A DNA stretch of 34,350 nucleotides, taken from NCBI GenBank assembly GCA_964058845.1, contig CAXKVR010000372.1:1-34350 (forward strand). Direction: 5' to 3'. Under the pieces are notes generated by a model. That model saw only the letters and a list, made by a program, of their open reading frames with translations, ran no database searches and was not told where the DNA came from. Source of the DNA: Carex sylvatica. Its lineage: Eukaryota; Streptophyta; Magnoliopsida; Poales; Cyperaceae. The position numbers and the translations under genes were made by a program. Positions 10,368-21,085 of the stretch are shown here, one piece after another (position 1 is the stretch's first letter; each line of letters begins with the position of its first letter).

Positions 10368-10486
10368 GGATGCGATCATACCAGCACTAAAGCACCGGAT
10401 CCCATCGGAACTCCGCAGTTAAGCGTGCTTGGGCAGGAGTAGTACTAGGATGGGTGACCTCCTAGGAAGTCCCTGTGTTGCATTCC
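10368..10486 (+). rRNA. 5S rRNA gene, copy 1
   Basis: 119 bp from GGATGCGATCATACC to GTTGCATTCC. The A box (GTTAAGCGTGCTTGG, 51-65) and C box (GGATGGGTGACC region) are recognisable. It differs from the common plant sequence at the paired sites 68-69 (AG) and 106-107 (CT), and has CCTAGG for CCTGGG in the C-box flank. Confidence 0.96.
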
Positions 10487-10502
10487 TTTTTTTATTTTTT
10501 TT
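10487..10502 (+). terminator. Pol III oligo-T terminator (first copy, repeated in every unit)
   Basis: A T-run broken by one A follows the gene at once and is followed by CCGCTGCGG. Every complete unit has such a T-run, either T7-A-T7/8 or T7-C-rich variants, as expected for pol III termination. Confidence 0.85.
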
Positions 10503-10899
10503 CCGCTGCGGCACATCGCATCCGCGAATGACGTAATTATGTATGCGAGCACGAGGCGGTTGTATCGGAGCTTTTCGAATCATGAAATTTAAAATTCAAG
10601 ATTAAATTAAATTATTTACATCAAATTGAATCGATTTTTAATTGAAAATGGAAGATTGATGAGGTTTTCCGAATCATGGAATTTTTAACATCCCCACCAG
10701 GAAAATTACATAACAAGGATGATTTTTTGGCATTTCTGAATATCAGAAAACGGCGAAGCGGTCACCGACGCATGCATATTTTTGCAAGCTTTTCGAAAAA
10801 TGGTCATTTGCTAAAATCAGACCCTCGAGTGTCGTTTTAAGACCGATTGAAGTTTGGTCGTTATTTGCGTTTATGAAGACGTTGGAGTCATTCTATAAC

Positions 10900-11018
10900 G
10901 GATGCGATCATACCAGCACTAAAGCACCGGATCCCATCAGAACTCCGCAGTTAAGCCTGCTTGGGCAGGAGTAGTACTAGGATGGGTGACCTCCTGGGAA
11001 GTCCCTGTGTTGCATTTC
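10900..11018 (+). rRNA. 5S rRNA gene, copy 2
   Basis: 119 bp. It has CATCAG rather than CATCGG at 37-42 (as in the common plant sequence) and GCCTGC in the A box. The C box is the usual CCTCCTGGG. The paired AG/CT change is present. Confidence 0.95.
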
Positions 11019-11430
11019 TTTTTTTCTTTTTTTCCGCTGCGGCACATCGCATCCGCGAAGGACGTAATTATGCATGCGAGCACGAGGCGGTTGTATCGGA
11101 GCTTTTCGAATCATGGAATTTAAAATTCAAGATTAAATTAAATTATTTACATCAAATTGAATCGATTTTTAATTGAAAAGGGAAGATTGATGAGGTTTTC
11201 CGAATCATGGAATTTTTAACATCCCCACCAGTAAAATTACATAACAAGGATGATTTTTTGGCATTTCTGAATATCAGAAAACGGCGAAGCGGTCACCGAC
11301 GCATGCATATTTTTGCAAGCTTTTCGAAAAATGGTCATTTGCTAAAATCAGACCCTCGAGTGTCGTTTTAAGACCGATTGAAGTTTGGTCGTTATTTGCG
11401 TTTATGAAGACGTTGGAGTCATTCTATAAC

Positions 11431-11549
11431 GGATGCGATCATACCAGCACTAAAGCACCGGATCCCATCGGAACTCCGCAGTTAAGCGTGCTTGGGCAGG
11501 AGTAGTACTAGGATGGGTGACCTCCTAGGAAGTCCCTGTGTTGCATTTC
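11431..11549 (+). rRNA. 5S rRNA gene, copy 3
   Basis: 119 bp, the same as copy 1 (CATCGG, GCGTGC, CCTAGG) except for the last bases before the T-run (TTTC). Confidence 0.95.
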
Positions 11550-11961
11550 TTTTTTTCTTTTTTTCCGCTGCGGCACATCGCATCCGCGAATGACGTAATT
11601 ATGCATGCGAGCACGAGGCGGTTGTATCGGAGCTTTTCGAATCATGAAATTTAAAATTCAAGATTAAATTAAATTATTTACATCAAATTGAATCGATTTT
11701 TAATTTAAAAGGGAAGATTGATGTGGTTTTCCGAATCATGGAATTTTTAACATCCCCACCAGGAAAATTACATAACAAGGATGATTTTTTGGCATTTCTG
11801 AATATCAGAAAACGGCGAAGCGGTCACCGACGCATGCATATTTTTGCAAGCCTTTCGAAAAGTGGTCATTTGCTAAAATCAGACCCTCGAGTGTCGTTTT
11901 AAGACCGATTGAAGTTTGGTCGTTATTTGCGTTTATGAAGACGTTGGAGTCATTCTATAAC

Positions 11962-12080
11962 GGATGCAATCATACCAGCACTAAAGCACCGGATCCCATC
12001 GGAACTCCGCAGTTAAACTTGCTTGGGCAGGAGTAGTACTAGGATGGGTGACCTCCTGGGAAGTCCCTTTGTTGCATTTC
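11962..12080 (+). rRNA. 5S rRNA gene, copy 4 (diverged)
   Basis: 119 bp with GGATGCAATC at the start, AAACTTGC in place of AAGCGTGC in the A box, and T at position 108 (CCCTTTG), which removes the partner of C67 in the helix. It may be a poorly expressed or defective copy. Confidence 0.92.
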
Positions 12081-12492
12081 TTTTTTTCTTTTTTTCCGCT
12101 GCGGCACATCGCATCCGCGAAGGACGTAATTATGCATGCGAGCACGAGGCGGTTGTATCGGAGCTTTTCGAATCATGAAATTTAAAATTCAAGATTAAAT
12201 TAAATTATTTACATCAAATTGAATCGATTTTTAATTGAAAAGGGAAGATTGATGAGGTTTTCCGAATCATGGAATTTTTAACATCCCCACCAGGAAAATT
12301 ACATAACAAGGATGATTTTTTGGCATTTCTGAATATCAGAAAACGGCGAAGCGGTCACCGACGCATGCATATTTTTGCAAGCCTTTCGAAAAGTGGTCAT
12401 TTGCTAAAATCAGTCCCTCGAGTGTCGTTTTAAGACCGATTGAAGTTTGGTCGTTATTTGCGTTTATGAAGACGTTGGAGTCATTCTATAAC

Positions 12493-12611
12493 GGATGCGA
12501 TCATACCAGCACTAAAGCACCGGATCCCATCAGAACTCCGCAGTTAAGCCTGCTTGGGCAGGAGTAGTACTAGGATGGGTGACCTCCTGGGAAGTCCCTG
12601 TGTTGCATTTC
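12493..12611 (+). rRNA. 5S rRNA gene, copy 5
   Basis: 119 bp, the same type as copy 2 (CATCAG, GCCTGC, CCTGGG). The spacer after it has GCTGCGAAACATCG rather than GCTGCGGCACATCG. Confidence 0.95.
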
Positions 12612-13023
12612 TTTTTTTCTTTTTTTCCGCTGCGAAACATCGCATCCGCGAATGACGTAATTATGTATGCGAGCACGAGGCGGTTGTATCGGAGCTTTTC
12701 GAATCATGAAATTTAAAATTCAAGATTAAATTAAATTATTTACATCAAATTGAATCGATTTTTAATTGAAAAGGGAAGATTGATGAGGTTTTCCGAATCA
12801 TGGAATTTTTAACATCCCCACCAGGAAAATTACATAACAAGGATGATTTTTTGGCAATTATGAATATCAGAAAACGGCGAAGCGGTCACCGACGCATGCA
12901 TATTTTTGCAAGCTTTTCGAAAAGTGGTCATTTGCTAAAATCAGACCCTCGAGTGTCGTTTTAAGACCTATTGAAGTTTGGTCGTTATTTGCGTTTATGA
13001 AGACGTTGGAGTCATTCTATAAC

Positions 13024-13142
13024 GGATGCGATCATACCAGCACTAAAGCACCGGATCCCATCGGAACTCCGCAGTTAAGCGTGCTTGGGCAGGAGTAGTA
13101 CTAGGATGGGTGACCTCCTAGGAAGTCCCTGTGTTGCATTTC
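13024..13142 (+). rRNA. 5S rRNA gene, copy 6
   Basis: 119 bp of the copy 1 type (CATCGG, GCGTGC, CCTAGG). The upstream spacer has AAGACCTATTG, where most units have AAGACCGATTG. Confidence 0.95.
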
Positions 13143-13554
13143 TTTTTTTATTTTTTTCCGCTGCGGCACATCGCATCCGCGAATGACGTAATTATGTATG
13201 CGAGCACGAGGAAGTTGTATCGGAGCTTTTCGAACCATGAAATTTAAAATTCAAGATTAAATTAAATTATTTACATCAAATTGAATCGATTTTTAATTGA
13301 AAAGGGAAGATTGATGAGGTTTTCCGAATCATGAAATTTTTAACATCCCCACCAGGAAAATTACATAACAAGGATGATTTTTTGGCAATTCTGAATATCA
13401 GAAAACGGCGAAGCGGTCACCGACGCATGCATATTTTTGCAAGCCTTTCGAAAAGTGGTCATTTGCTAAAATCAGACCCTCGAGTGTCGTTTTAAGACCG
13501 ATTGAAGTTTGGTCGTTATTTGCGTTTATGAAGACGTTGGAGTCATTCTATAAC

Positions 13555-13673
13555 GGATGCGATCATACCAGCACTAAAGCACCGGATCCCATCGGAACTC
13601 CGCAGTTAAGCGTGCTTGGGCAGGAGTAGTACTAGGATGGGTGACCTCCTAGGAAGTCCCTGTGTTGCATTTC
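13555..13673 (+). rRNA. 5S rRNA gene, copy 7
   Basis: 119 bp, identical in sequence type to copy 6 (CATCGG, GCGTGC, CCTAGG). Confidence 0.95.
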
Positions 13674-14085
13674 TTTTTTTATTTTTTTCCGCTGCGGCAC
13701 ATCGCATCCGCGAATGACGTAATTATGTATGCGAGCACGAGGCGGTTGTATCGGAGCTTTTCGAACCATGAAATTTAAAATTCAAGATTAAATTAAATTA
13801 TTTACATCAAATTGAATCGATTTTTAATTGAAAAGGGAAGATTGATGAGGTTTTCCGAATCATGAAATTTTTAACATCCCCACCAGGAAAATTACATAAC
13901 AAGGATGATTTTTTGGCAATTCTGAATATCAGAAAACGGCGAAGCGGTCACCGACGCATGCATATTTTTGCAAGCTTTTCGAAAAGTGGTCATTTGCTAA
14001 AATCAGACCCTCGAGTGTCGTTTTAAGACCGATTGAAGTTTGGTCGTTATTTGCGTTTATGAAGACGTTGGAGTCATTCTATAAC

Positions 14086-14204
14086 GGATGCGATCATACC
14101 AGCACTAAAGCACCGGATCCCATCGGAACTCCGCAGTTAAGCCTGCTTGGGCAGGAGTAGTACTAGGATGGGTGACCTCTTGGGAAGTCCCTGTGTTGCA
14201 TTTC
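14086..14204 (+). rRNA. 5S rRNA gene, copy 8
   Basis: 119 bp with GCCTGC in the A box and CCTCTTGGG in the C box. The spacer after it has TTCTTCTTTTCCGC and GATTAAATTATATT, features shared with copies 9 and 11. Confidence 0.95.
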
Positions 14205-14616
14205 TTTTTTTCTTCTTTTCCGCTGCGGCACGTCGCATTCGCGAATGACGTAATTATGTATGCGAGCACGAGGCGGTTGTATCGGAGCTTTTCGAATCAT
14301 GAAATTTAAAATTCAAGATTAAATTATATTATTTACATCAAATTGAATCGATTTTTAATTGAAAAGGGAAGATTGATGAGGTTTTCCGAATCATGAAATT
14401 TTTAACATCCCCACCAGGAAAATTACATAACAAGGATGATTTTTTGGCAATTCTGAATATCAGAAAACGGCGAAGCGGTCACCGACGCATGCATATTTTT
14501 GCAAGCTTTTCGAAAAGTGGTCATTTGCTAAAATCAGACCCTCGAGTGTCGTTTTAAGACCGATTGAAGTTTGGTCGTTATTTGCGTTTATGAAGACGTT
14601 GGAGTCATTCTATAAC

Positions 14617-14735
14617 GGATGCGATCATACCAGCACTAAAGCACCGGATCCCATCGGAACTCCGCAGTTAAGCGTGCTTGGGCAGGAGTAGTACTAGGAT
14701 GGGTGACCTCTTGGGAAGTCCCTGTGTTGCATTTC
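14617..14735 (+). rRNA. 5S rRNA gene, copy 9
   Basis: 119 bp with GCGTGC and CCTCTTGGG. Together with its spacer it matches copy 11 two units later, as part of a two-unit higher-order repeat. Confidence 0.95.
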
Positions 14736-15147
14736 TTTTTTTCTTCTTTTCCGCTGCGGCACGTCGCATTCGCGAATGACGTAATTATGTATGCGAGCAC
14801 GAGGCGGTTGTATCGGAGCTTTTCGAATCATGAAATTTAAAATTCAAGATTAAATTATATTATTTACATCAAATTGAATCGATTTTTAATTGAAAAGGGA
14901 AGATTGATGAGGTTTTCCGAATCATGAAATTTTTAACATCCCCACCAGGAAAATTACATAACAAGGATGATTTTTTGGCAATTATGAATATCAGAAAATG
15001 GCGAAGCGGTCACCGACGCATGCATATTTTTGCAAGCTTTTCGAAAAGTGGTCATTTGCTAAAATCAGACCCTCGAGTGTCGTTTTAAGACCTATTGAAG
15101 TTTGGTCGTTATTTGCGTTTATGAAGACGTTGGAGTCATTCTATAAC

Positions 15148-15266
15148 GGATGCGATCATACCAGCACTAAAGCACCGGATCCCATCGGAACTCCGCAGTT
15201 AAGCGTGCTTGGGCAGGAGTAGTACTAGGATGGGTGACCCCCTGGGAAGTCCCTGTGTTGCATTCC
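15148..15266 (+). rRNA. 5S rRNA gene, copy 10
   Basis: 119 bp with GCGTGC and GACCCCCTGGG in the C box (T to C). Its upstream spacer has AGAAAATGGCGAAG and AAGACCTATTG. It is the same as copy 12. Confidence 0.95.
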
Positions 15267-15678
15267 TTTTTTTATTTTTTTCCGCTGCGGCACGTCACAT
15301 CCGCGAATGACGTAATTATGTATGCGAGCACGAGGCGGTTGTATCGGAGCTTTTCGAATCGTGAAATTTAAAATTCAAGATTAAATTAAATTATTTACAT
15401 CAAATTGAATCGATTTTTAATTGAAAAGGGAAGATTGATGAGGTTTTCCGAATCATGGAATTTTTAACATCCCCACCAGGAAAATTACATAACAAGGATG
15501 ATTTTTTGGCAATTCTGAATATCAGAAAACGGCGAAGCGGTCACCGACGCATGCATATTTTTGCAAGCTTTTCGAAAAGTGGTCATTTGCTAAAATCAGA
15601 CCCTCGAGTGTCGTTTTAAGACCGATTGAAGTTTGGTCGTTATTTGCGTTTATGAAGACGTTGGAGTCATTCTATAAC

Positions 15679-15797
15679 GGATGCGATCATACCAGCACTA
15701 AAGCACCGGATCCCATCGGAACTCCGCAGTTAAGCGTGCTTGGGCAGGAGTAGTACTAGGATGGGTGACCTCTTGGGAAGTCCCTGTGTTGCATTTC
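15679..15797 (+). rRNA. 5S rRNA gene, copy 11
   Basis: 119 bp, same as copy 9 (GCGTGC, CCTCTTGGG), at a distance of 1062 bp. Confidence 0.95.
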
Positions 15798-16209
15798 TTT
15801 TTTTCTTCTTTTCCGCTGCGGCACGTCGCATTCGCGAATGACGTAATTATGTATGCGAGCACGAGGCGGTTGTATCGGAGCTTTTCGAATCATGAAATTT
15901 AAAATTCAAGATTAAATTATATTATTTACATCAAATTGAATCGATTTTTAATTGAAAAGGGAAGATTGATGAGGTTTTCCGAATCATGAAATTTTTAACA
16001 TCCCCACCAGGAAAATTACATAACAAGGATGATTTTTTGGCAATTATGAATATCAGAAAATGGCGAAGCGGTCACCGACGCATGCATATTTTTGCAAGCT
16101 TTTCGAAAAGTGGTCATTTGCTAAAATCAGACCCTCGAGTGTCGTTTTAAGACCTATTGAAGTTTGGTCGTTATTTGCGTTTATGAAGACGTTGGAGTCA
16201 TTCTATAAC

Positions 16210-16328
16210 GGATGCGATCATACCAGCACTAAAGCACCGGATCCCATCGGAACTCCGCAGTTAAGCGTGCTTGGGCAGGAGTAGTACTAGGATGGGTGAC
16301 CCCCTGGGAAGTCCCTGTGTTGCATTCC
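16210..16328 (+). rRNA. 5S rRNA gene, copy 12 (last before the solo LTR)
   Basis: 119 bp, same as copy 10 (GACCCCCTGGG), at a distance of 1062 bp. Its downstream spacer is intact up to the LTR insertion at 16630. Confidence 0.95.
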
Positions 16329-16629
16329 TTTTTTTATTTTTTTCCGCTGCGGCACGTCACATCCGCGAATGACGTAATTATGTATGCGAGCACGAGGCGG
16401 TTGTATCGGAGCTTTTCGAATCGTGAAATTTAAAATTCAAGATTAAATTAAATTATTTACATCAAATTGAATCGATTTTTAATTGAAAAGGGAAGATTGA
16501 TGAGGTTTTCCGAATCATGGAATTTTTAACATCCCCACCAGGAAAATTACATAACAAGGATGATTTTTTGGCAATTCTGAATATCAGAAAACGGCGAAGC
16601 GGTCACCGACGCATGCATATTTTTGCAAG

Positions 16630-18093
16630 TGATATCTCCATATTATATCTAAATTATGGCCCTAATTTACAATGAAACCTGTGCTTTAAAGCCTATGAAT
16701 GTGGACTTTTTACTTATATTTCGATGAAATGTGGTACTGCTATGCTTTGTTTGGTATTTTGCAGGAAAAAGGGCGAAAAACTGGTTCTGACTACTTTTCA
16801 TACGGCCCGTATGATATTCTGTACAGGCCGTACAAGAACTGTCCAACCACACAGAAGGATCCACAACAGAGGCACAAAGTCTCCAAGTCAAAGCCCAGGC
16901 ATACGGGCCGTACGGGATCCTGTACGGGCCGTACAAAGCTGATTCGGAAAATCCAGCTGGAATCTGAATTGAGCACAATTTGAGGAGCCGAAAAGGAAAC
17001 CCCTGGAGGCGTGATCTGGGGCATTAAAGGAGATATTCCACAGCAGGAAAGGGGATTAATAGCTAATCAATCAATAACTTTCGAGGATTCATTCTATCAT
17101 TCATTCTTTCTAGGTTTCGGACAAGAGGAAAAGAAGAAGAGAAGGGAAGAACGCGAGTTTTCCACGGATCTTCGGATTTTCCACTGTTTTATCATGAACT
17201 CTTTTATTTCTTGTTATTTGTGTTATCTTATGAACATGAGTAGCTAATTTTATTAGTTTCTAGGGGTAAGATGTAGTTTCTAGTTTTGTTTTGTTGTATG
17301 CTACTTGGATTTGTGTTGAACGCTTTGTTTTTACTTTGTTATGTAGTATTTTTATTGCTCTATTTGTGCTTGCTTGAATCTGATTAGTCATCCCGTTAGA
17401 TGAATGCGCACATCTAAGTGTTAGGAGCCAAGTCTATGAAATTCATTCCAACCGAATAAAGTATATGAAGTAGGGTGAAACCAAGGAGTACCCGAAAGGC
17501 GAAACTTTCCTCGAGGCGAAAGTCCTTGGATACTTTTAGTAAACTAACGAGTAACTTAGATAAATTAGGCCAAAATGCGAAAGTTGAGGTTTAACGCATC
17601 TAAGAGGGAAGTACTTGAGTCCGGTAATCGGGTATTAGGCCAAAATGCGAAAGTTGAGGTTAGGTATCTAGATCTGGACAAAAGAAACCCTAAACACAGT
17701 ATCAACACAAAAAACAGTAGCTGCAGCATTAACTTGAGGTTCCATACGGACCGTACGGGAATCTGTACGGGCCGTATGCCTTGAGACTGAACAGAAATGA
17801 AATCTGAACCCTGGAAACTCCTTTTTATCAATTGGAAACAACTTTAACTATCTTTTATTGTCTTTTAATCAGTAGAATTGTTAGAACTAAAACCAAACCA
17901 ATTTCTCTCACTTCTAGAATCTTAAGTGATTTTAGGATAAGTCCGGTGTTTTTATTCCGTCCCTGCGGATCGATACCTGAGCATACTCAACGACAGGATA
18001 GTACACTTGCTATCTGAATTGACAGAGTATAACAAAGGTTTAAAAAGTATAGCTTGCTATACTGAAACTTTTTGGCATATTCTCGTGCGATCA
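16630..18093. mobile_element. Solo LTR, 1464 bp, inserted in a 5S spacer
   Basis: The insert starts TGATATCTCC and ends GTGCGATCA (TG...CA), and is flanked by the direct repeat GCAAG (16625-16629 and 18094-18098), the 5-bp duplication of LTR retrotransposons. No gag, pol, primer-binding site or second LTR is present, so it is a solo LTR left by recombination. Inside are several palindromic TACGGGCCGTAC-like motifs (near 16800-16930 and 17745-17780), a doubled phrase GGCCAAAATGCGAAAGTTGA (about 17569 and 17639), and CCCTGCGGATCGATACC near 17962, a phrase often seen near the 3' end of plant LTRs. Short open frames inside it show no known domain. The family is not identified. Confidence 0.88.
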
Positions 18094-18209
18094 GCAAGCC
18101 TTCCGAAAAGTGGTCATTTGCTAAAATCAGACACCGGAGTGTCGTTTTAAAACCTATTGAAGTTTGATCGTTATTTGCGTTTATGAAGACGTTGGAGTCA
18201 TTCTATAAC

Positions 18210-18328
18210 GGATGTGATCATACCAGCACTAAAGCACCGAATCCCATAGGAACTCCGCAGTTAAGCTTGCTTGGGCAGGAGTAGTACTAGGATGGGTGCC
18301 CTCCTGGGAAGTCCCTGTGTTGCATTTC
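18210..18328 (+). rRNA. 5S rRNA gene, copy 13 (diverged, first after the LTR)
   Basis: 119 bp with GGATGTGATC at the start, GCACCGAATCCCATAGG, GCTTGC in the A box and GGGTGCCCTCC in the C box. The changed C box makes normal transcription doubtful. Confidence 0.9.
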
Positions 18329-18740
18329 TTTTTTTATTTTTTTCCGCTGCGGCACATCGCATCCGCGAATGACGTAATTATGTATGCGAGCACGAGGCGG
18401 TTGTATCGGAGCTTTTCGAATCATGAAATTTAAAATTCAAGATTAAATTAAATTATTTACATCAAATTGAATCGATTTTTAATTGAAAAGGGAAGATTGA
18501 TGAGATTTTCAGAATCATGAAATTTTTAACATCCCCACCAGGAAAATTACATAACAAGGATGATTTTTTGGCATTTCTGAATATCAGAAAACGGCGAAGC
18601 GGTCACCGACGCATGCATATTTTTGCAAGCTTACCGAAAAGTGGTCATTTGCTAAAATCAGACCCTCGAGTGTCGTTTTAAGACCGATTTAAGTTTGGTC
18701 GTTATTTGCGTTTATGAAGACGTTGGAGTCATTCTATAAC

Positions 18741-18859
18741 GGATGCGATCATACCAGCACTAAAGCACCGGATCCCATCGAAACTCTGCAGTTAAGCGTG
18801 CTTGGGCAGGAGAAGTACTAGGATGGGTGACCTCCTGGGAAGTCCCTGTGTTGCATTCC
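18741..18859 (+). rRNA. 5S rRNA gene, copy 14
   Basis: 119 bp with CATCGAAACTCTGC and GGAGAAGTAC for GGAGTAGTAC. Otherwise it is of the usual local type, with CCTGGG. Confidence 0.93.
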
Positions 18860-19271
18860 TTTTTTTATTTTTTTCCGCTGCGACACATCGCATCCGCGAA
18901 TGACGTAATTATGTATGCGAGCACGAGGCGGTTGTATCGGAGCTTTTCGAATCATGAAATTTAAAATTCAAGATTAAATTAAATTATTTACATCAAATTT
19001 AATCGATTTTTAATTGAAAAGGGAAGATTGATGAGGTTTTCCGAATCATGAAATTTTTAACATCCCCACCAGGAAAATTACATAACAAGGATGATTTTTT
19101 GGCATTTCTGAATATCAGAAAACGGCGAAGCGGTCACCGACCCATGCATATTTTTACAAGCTTTTCGAAAAGTGGTCATTTGCTAAAATAAGACCCTCGA
19201 GTGTCGTTTTAAGACCGATTGAAGTTTGGTCGTTATTTGCGTTTATGAAGACGTTGGAGTCATTCTATAAC

Positions 19272-19390
19272 GGATACGATCATACCAGCACTAAAGCACC
19301 GGATCCCATCGGAACTCCGCAGTTAAGCGTGCTTGGGCAGGAGTAGTACTAGGATGGGTGACCTCCTGGGAAGTCCCTGTGTTGCTTTCC
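19272..19390 (+). rRNA. 5S rRNA gene, copy 15
   Basis: 119 bp with GGATACGATC at the start; the internal boxes match the local consensus (GCGTGC, CCTGGG). The 3' end reads TTGCTTTCC. Confidence 0.93.
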
Positions 19391-19802
19391 TTTTTTTATT
19401 TTTTTCCGCTGCGGCACATCGCATCCGCGAATGACGTAATTATGTATGCGAGCACGAGGCGGTTGTATCGGAGCTTTTCGAATCATGAAATTTAAAATTC
19501 AAGATTAAATTAAATTATTTACATCAAATTGAATCAATTTTTAATTGAAAAGGGAAGATTCATGAGGTTTTCCGAATCATGGAATTTTTAACATCCCCAC
19601 CAGGAAAATTACATAACAAGGATGATTTTTTGGCATTTCTGAATATCAGAAAACGGCGAAGCGGTCACCGACGCATGCATATTTTTGCAAGCTTTTCGAA
19701 AAGTGGTCATTTGCTAAAATCAGACCCTGGAGTGTCGTTTTAAGACCGATTGAAGTTTGGTCGTTATTTGCGTTTATGAAGACGTTGGAGTCATTCTATA
19801 AC

Positions 19803-19921
19803 GGATGCGATCATACCAGCACTAAAGCACCGGATCCCATCGGAACTCCGCAGTTAAGCGTGTTTGGGCAGGAGTAGTACTAGGATGGGTGACCTCCTGG
19901 GAAGTCCCTGTGTTGCATTTT
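19803..19921 (+). rRNA. 5S rRNA gene, copy 16
   Basis: 119 bp with GCGTGTTTGGG in the A box (C to T). It is followed by a partial copy of its own 3' half. Confidence 0.93.
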
Positions 19922-19971
19922 TTTTTTTTCCGCTGCGGCACGTCGCATCCGCGAATGACGTAATTATGTGT

Positions 19972-20021
19972 GAGTAGTACTAGGATGGGTGACCTCCTGG
20001 GAAGTCCCTGTGTTGCATTTT
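19972..20021 (+). pseudogene. Partial 5S rRNA gene (3' part only) from a ~100-bp tandem duplication
   Basis: The sequence from GAGTAGTACTAGG to GTTGCATTT repeats positions 70-119 of copy 16, 100 bp downstream of the first occurrence, together with the T-run and GCTGCGGCACGTCG. The 5' half with the A box is missing, so this is a remnant. It explains the 626-bp spacing to copy 17. Confidence 0.9.
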
Positions 20022-20428
20022 TTTTTTTTTTCCGCTGCGGCACGTCGTATCCGCGAATGACGTAATTATGTATGCGAGCACGAGGCGGTTGTATCGGAGC
20101 TTTTCGAATCATAAAATTTAAAATTCAAGATTAAATTAAATTATTTACATCAAATTGAATCGATTTTTAATTGAAAAGGGAAGATTGATGAGGTTTTTCG
20201 AATCATGGAATTTTTAACATCCCCACCAGGAAAATTACATAACAAGGATGATTTTTTGGCAATTCTGAATATCAGAAAACGGCGAAGCGGTCACCGACGC
20301 ATGCATATTTTTGCAAGCTTTTCGAAAAGTGGTCATTTGCTAAAATCAGACCCTCGAGTGTCGTTTTAAGACCGATTGAAGTTTGGTCGTTATTTGCGTT
20401 TATGAAGATGTTGGAGTCATTCTCTAAC

Positions 20429-20547
20429 GGATGTGATCATACCAGCACTAAAGCACCGGATTCCATCGGAACTCCGCAGTTAAGCGTGCTTGGGCAGGAG
20501 TAGTACTAGGATGGGTGACCTCCTGGGAAGTCCCTGTGTTGCATTCC
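20429..20547 (+). rRNA. 5S rRNA gene, copy 17
   Basis: 119 bp with GGATGTGATC and GGATTCCATCGG; the upstream element reads TCTCTAAC. The A and C boxes are intact. Confidence 0.93.
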
Positions 20548-20959
20548 TTTTTTTATTTTTTTCCGCTGCGGCACATCGCATCCGCGAATGACGTAATTAT
20601 GTATGCGAGCATGAGGCGGTTGTATCGGAGCTTTTAGAATCATGAAATTTAAAATTCAAGATTAAATCAAATTATTTACATCAAATTGAATCGATTTTTA
20701 ATTGAAAAGGGAAGATTGATGAGGTTTTCCGAATCATGAAATTTTTAACATCCCCACCAGGAAAATTACATAACAAGGATGATTTTTTGGCAATTATGAA
20801 TATCAGAAAACGGCGAAGCGGTCACCGACGCATGCATATTTTTGCAATCTTTCCGAAAAGTGGTCATTTGCTAAAATCAGACCCTCGAGTGTCGTTTTAA
20901 GACCGATTGAAGTTTGGTCGTTATTTGCGTTGATAAAGACGTTGGAGTCATTCTATAAC

Positions 20960-21085
20960 GGATTCGTTATACGATCATACCAGCACTAAAGCACTGGATC
21001 CCATCGAAACTCCGCAGTTAAGCGTGCTTGGGCAGGTGTAGTACTAGGATGGGTGACCTCCTGGGAAGTCCCTGTGTTGCATTCC
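20960..21085 (+). rRNA. 5S rRNA gene, copy 18, with a 7-bp insertion near its 5' end
   Basis: 126 bp. The start reads GGATTCGTTATACGATCATACC, about seven bases longer than the normal GGATGCGATCATACC, so helix I (5' end paired with 3' end) is disturbed. It also has GCACTGG, CATCGAAAC and GGCAGGTGTAG. It is probably not a source of normal 5S RNA. Confidence 0.88.

Larger units (their letters stand above)
14493..16629 (+). repeat. Two-unit (1062-bp) higher-order repeat in the 5S array
   Basis: Copies 9 and 10 with their spacers reappear as copies 11 and 12. Shared private marks are CCTCTTGGG with TTCTTCTTTTCC and GATTAAATTATATT in the first unit, and AATTATGAATATC, AGAAAATGGCG, GACCCCCTGGG, GGCACGTCACATCC and GAATCGTGAAATT in the second. 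I saw no difference between the two copies on reading, which implies a very recent duplication. The borders are approximate. Confidence 0.85.

Noticed and set aside
14998..15222. 74-codon open frame in the 5S array, repeated identically at 16060-16284
   Set aside because: It runs through 5S spacer and gene; its identity follows from the two-unit array duplication and its start depends on a single spacer variant. It is not a protein gene.
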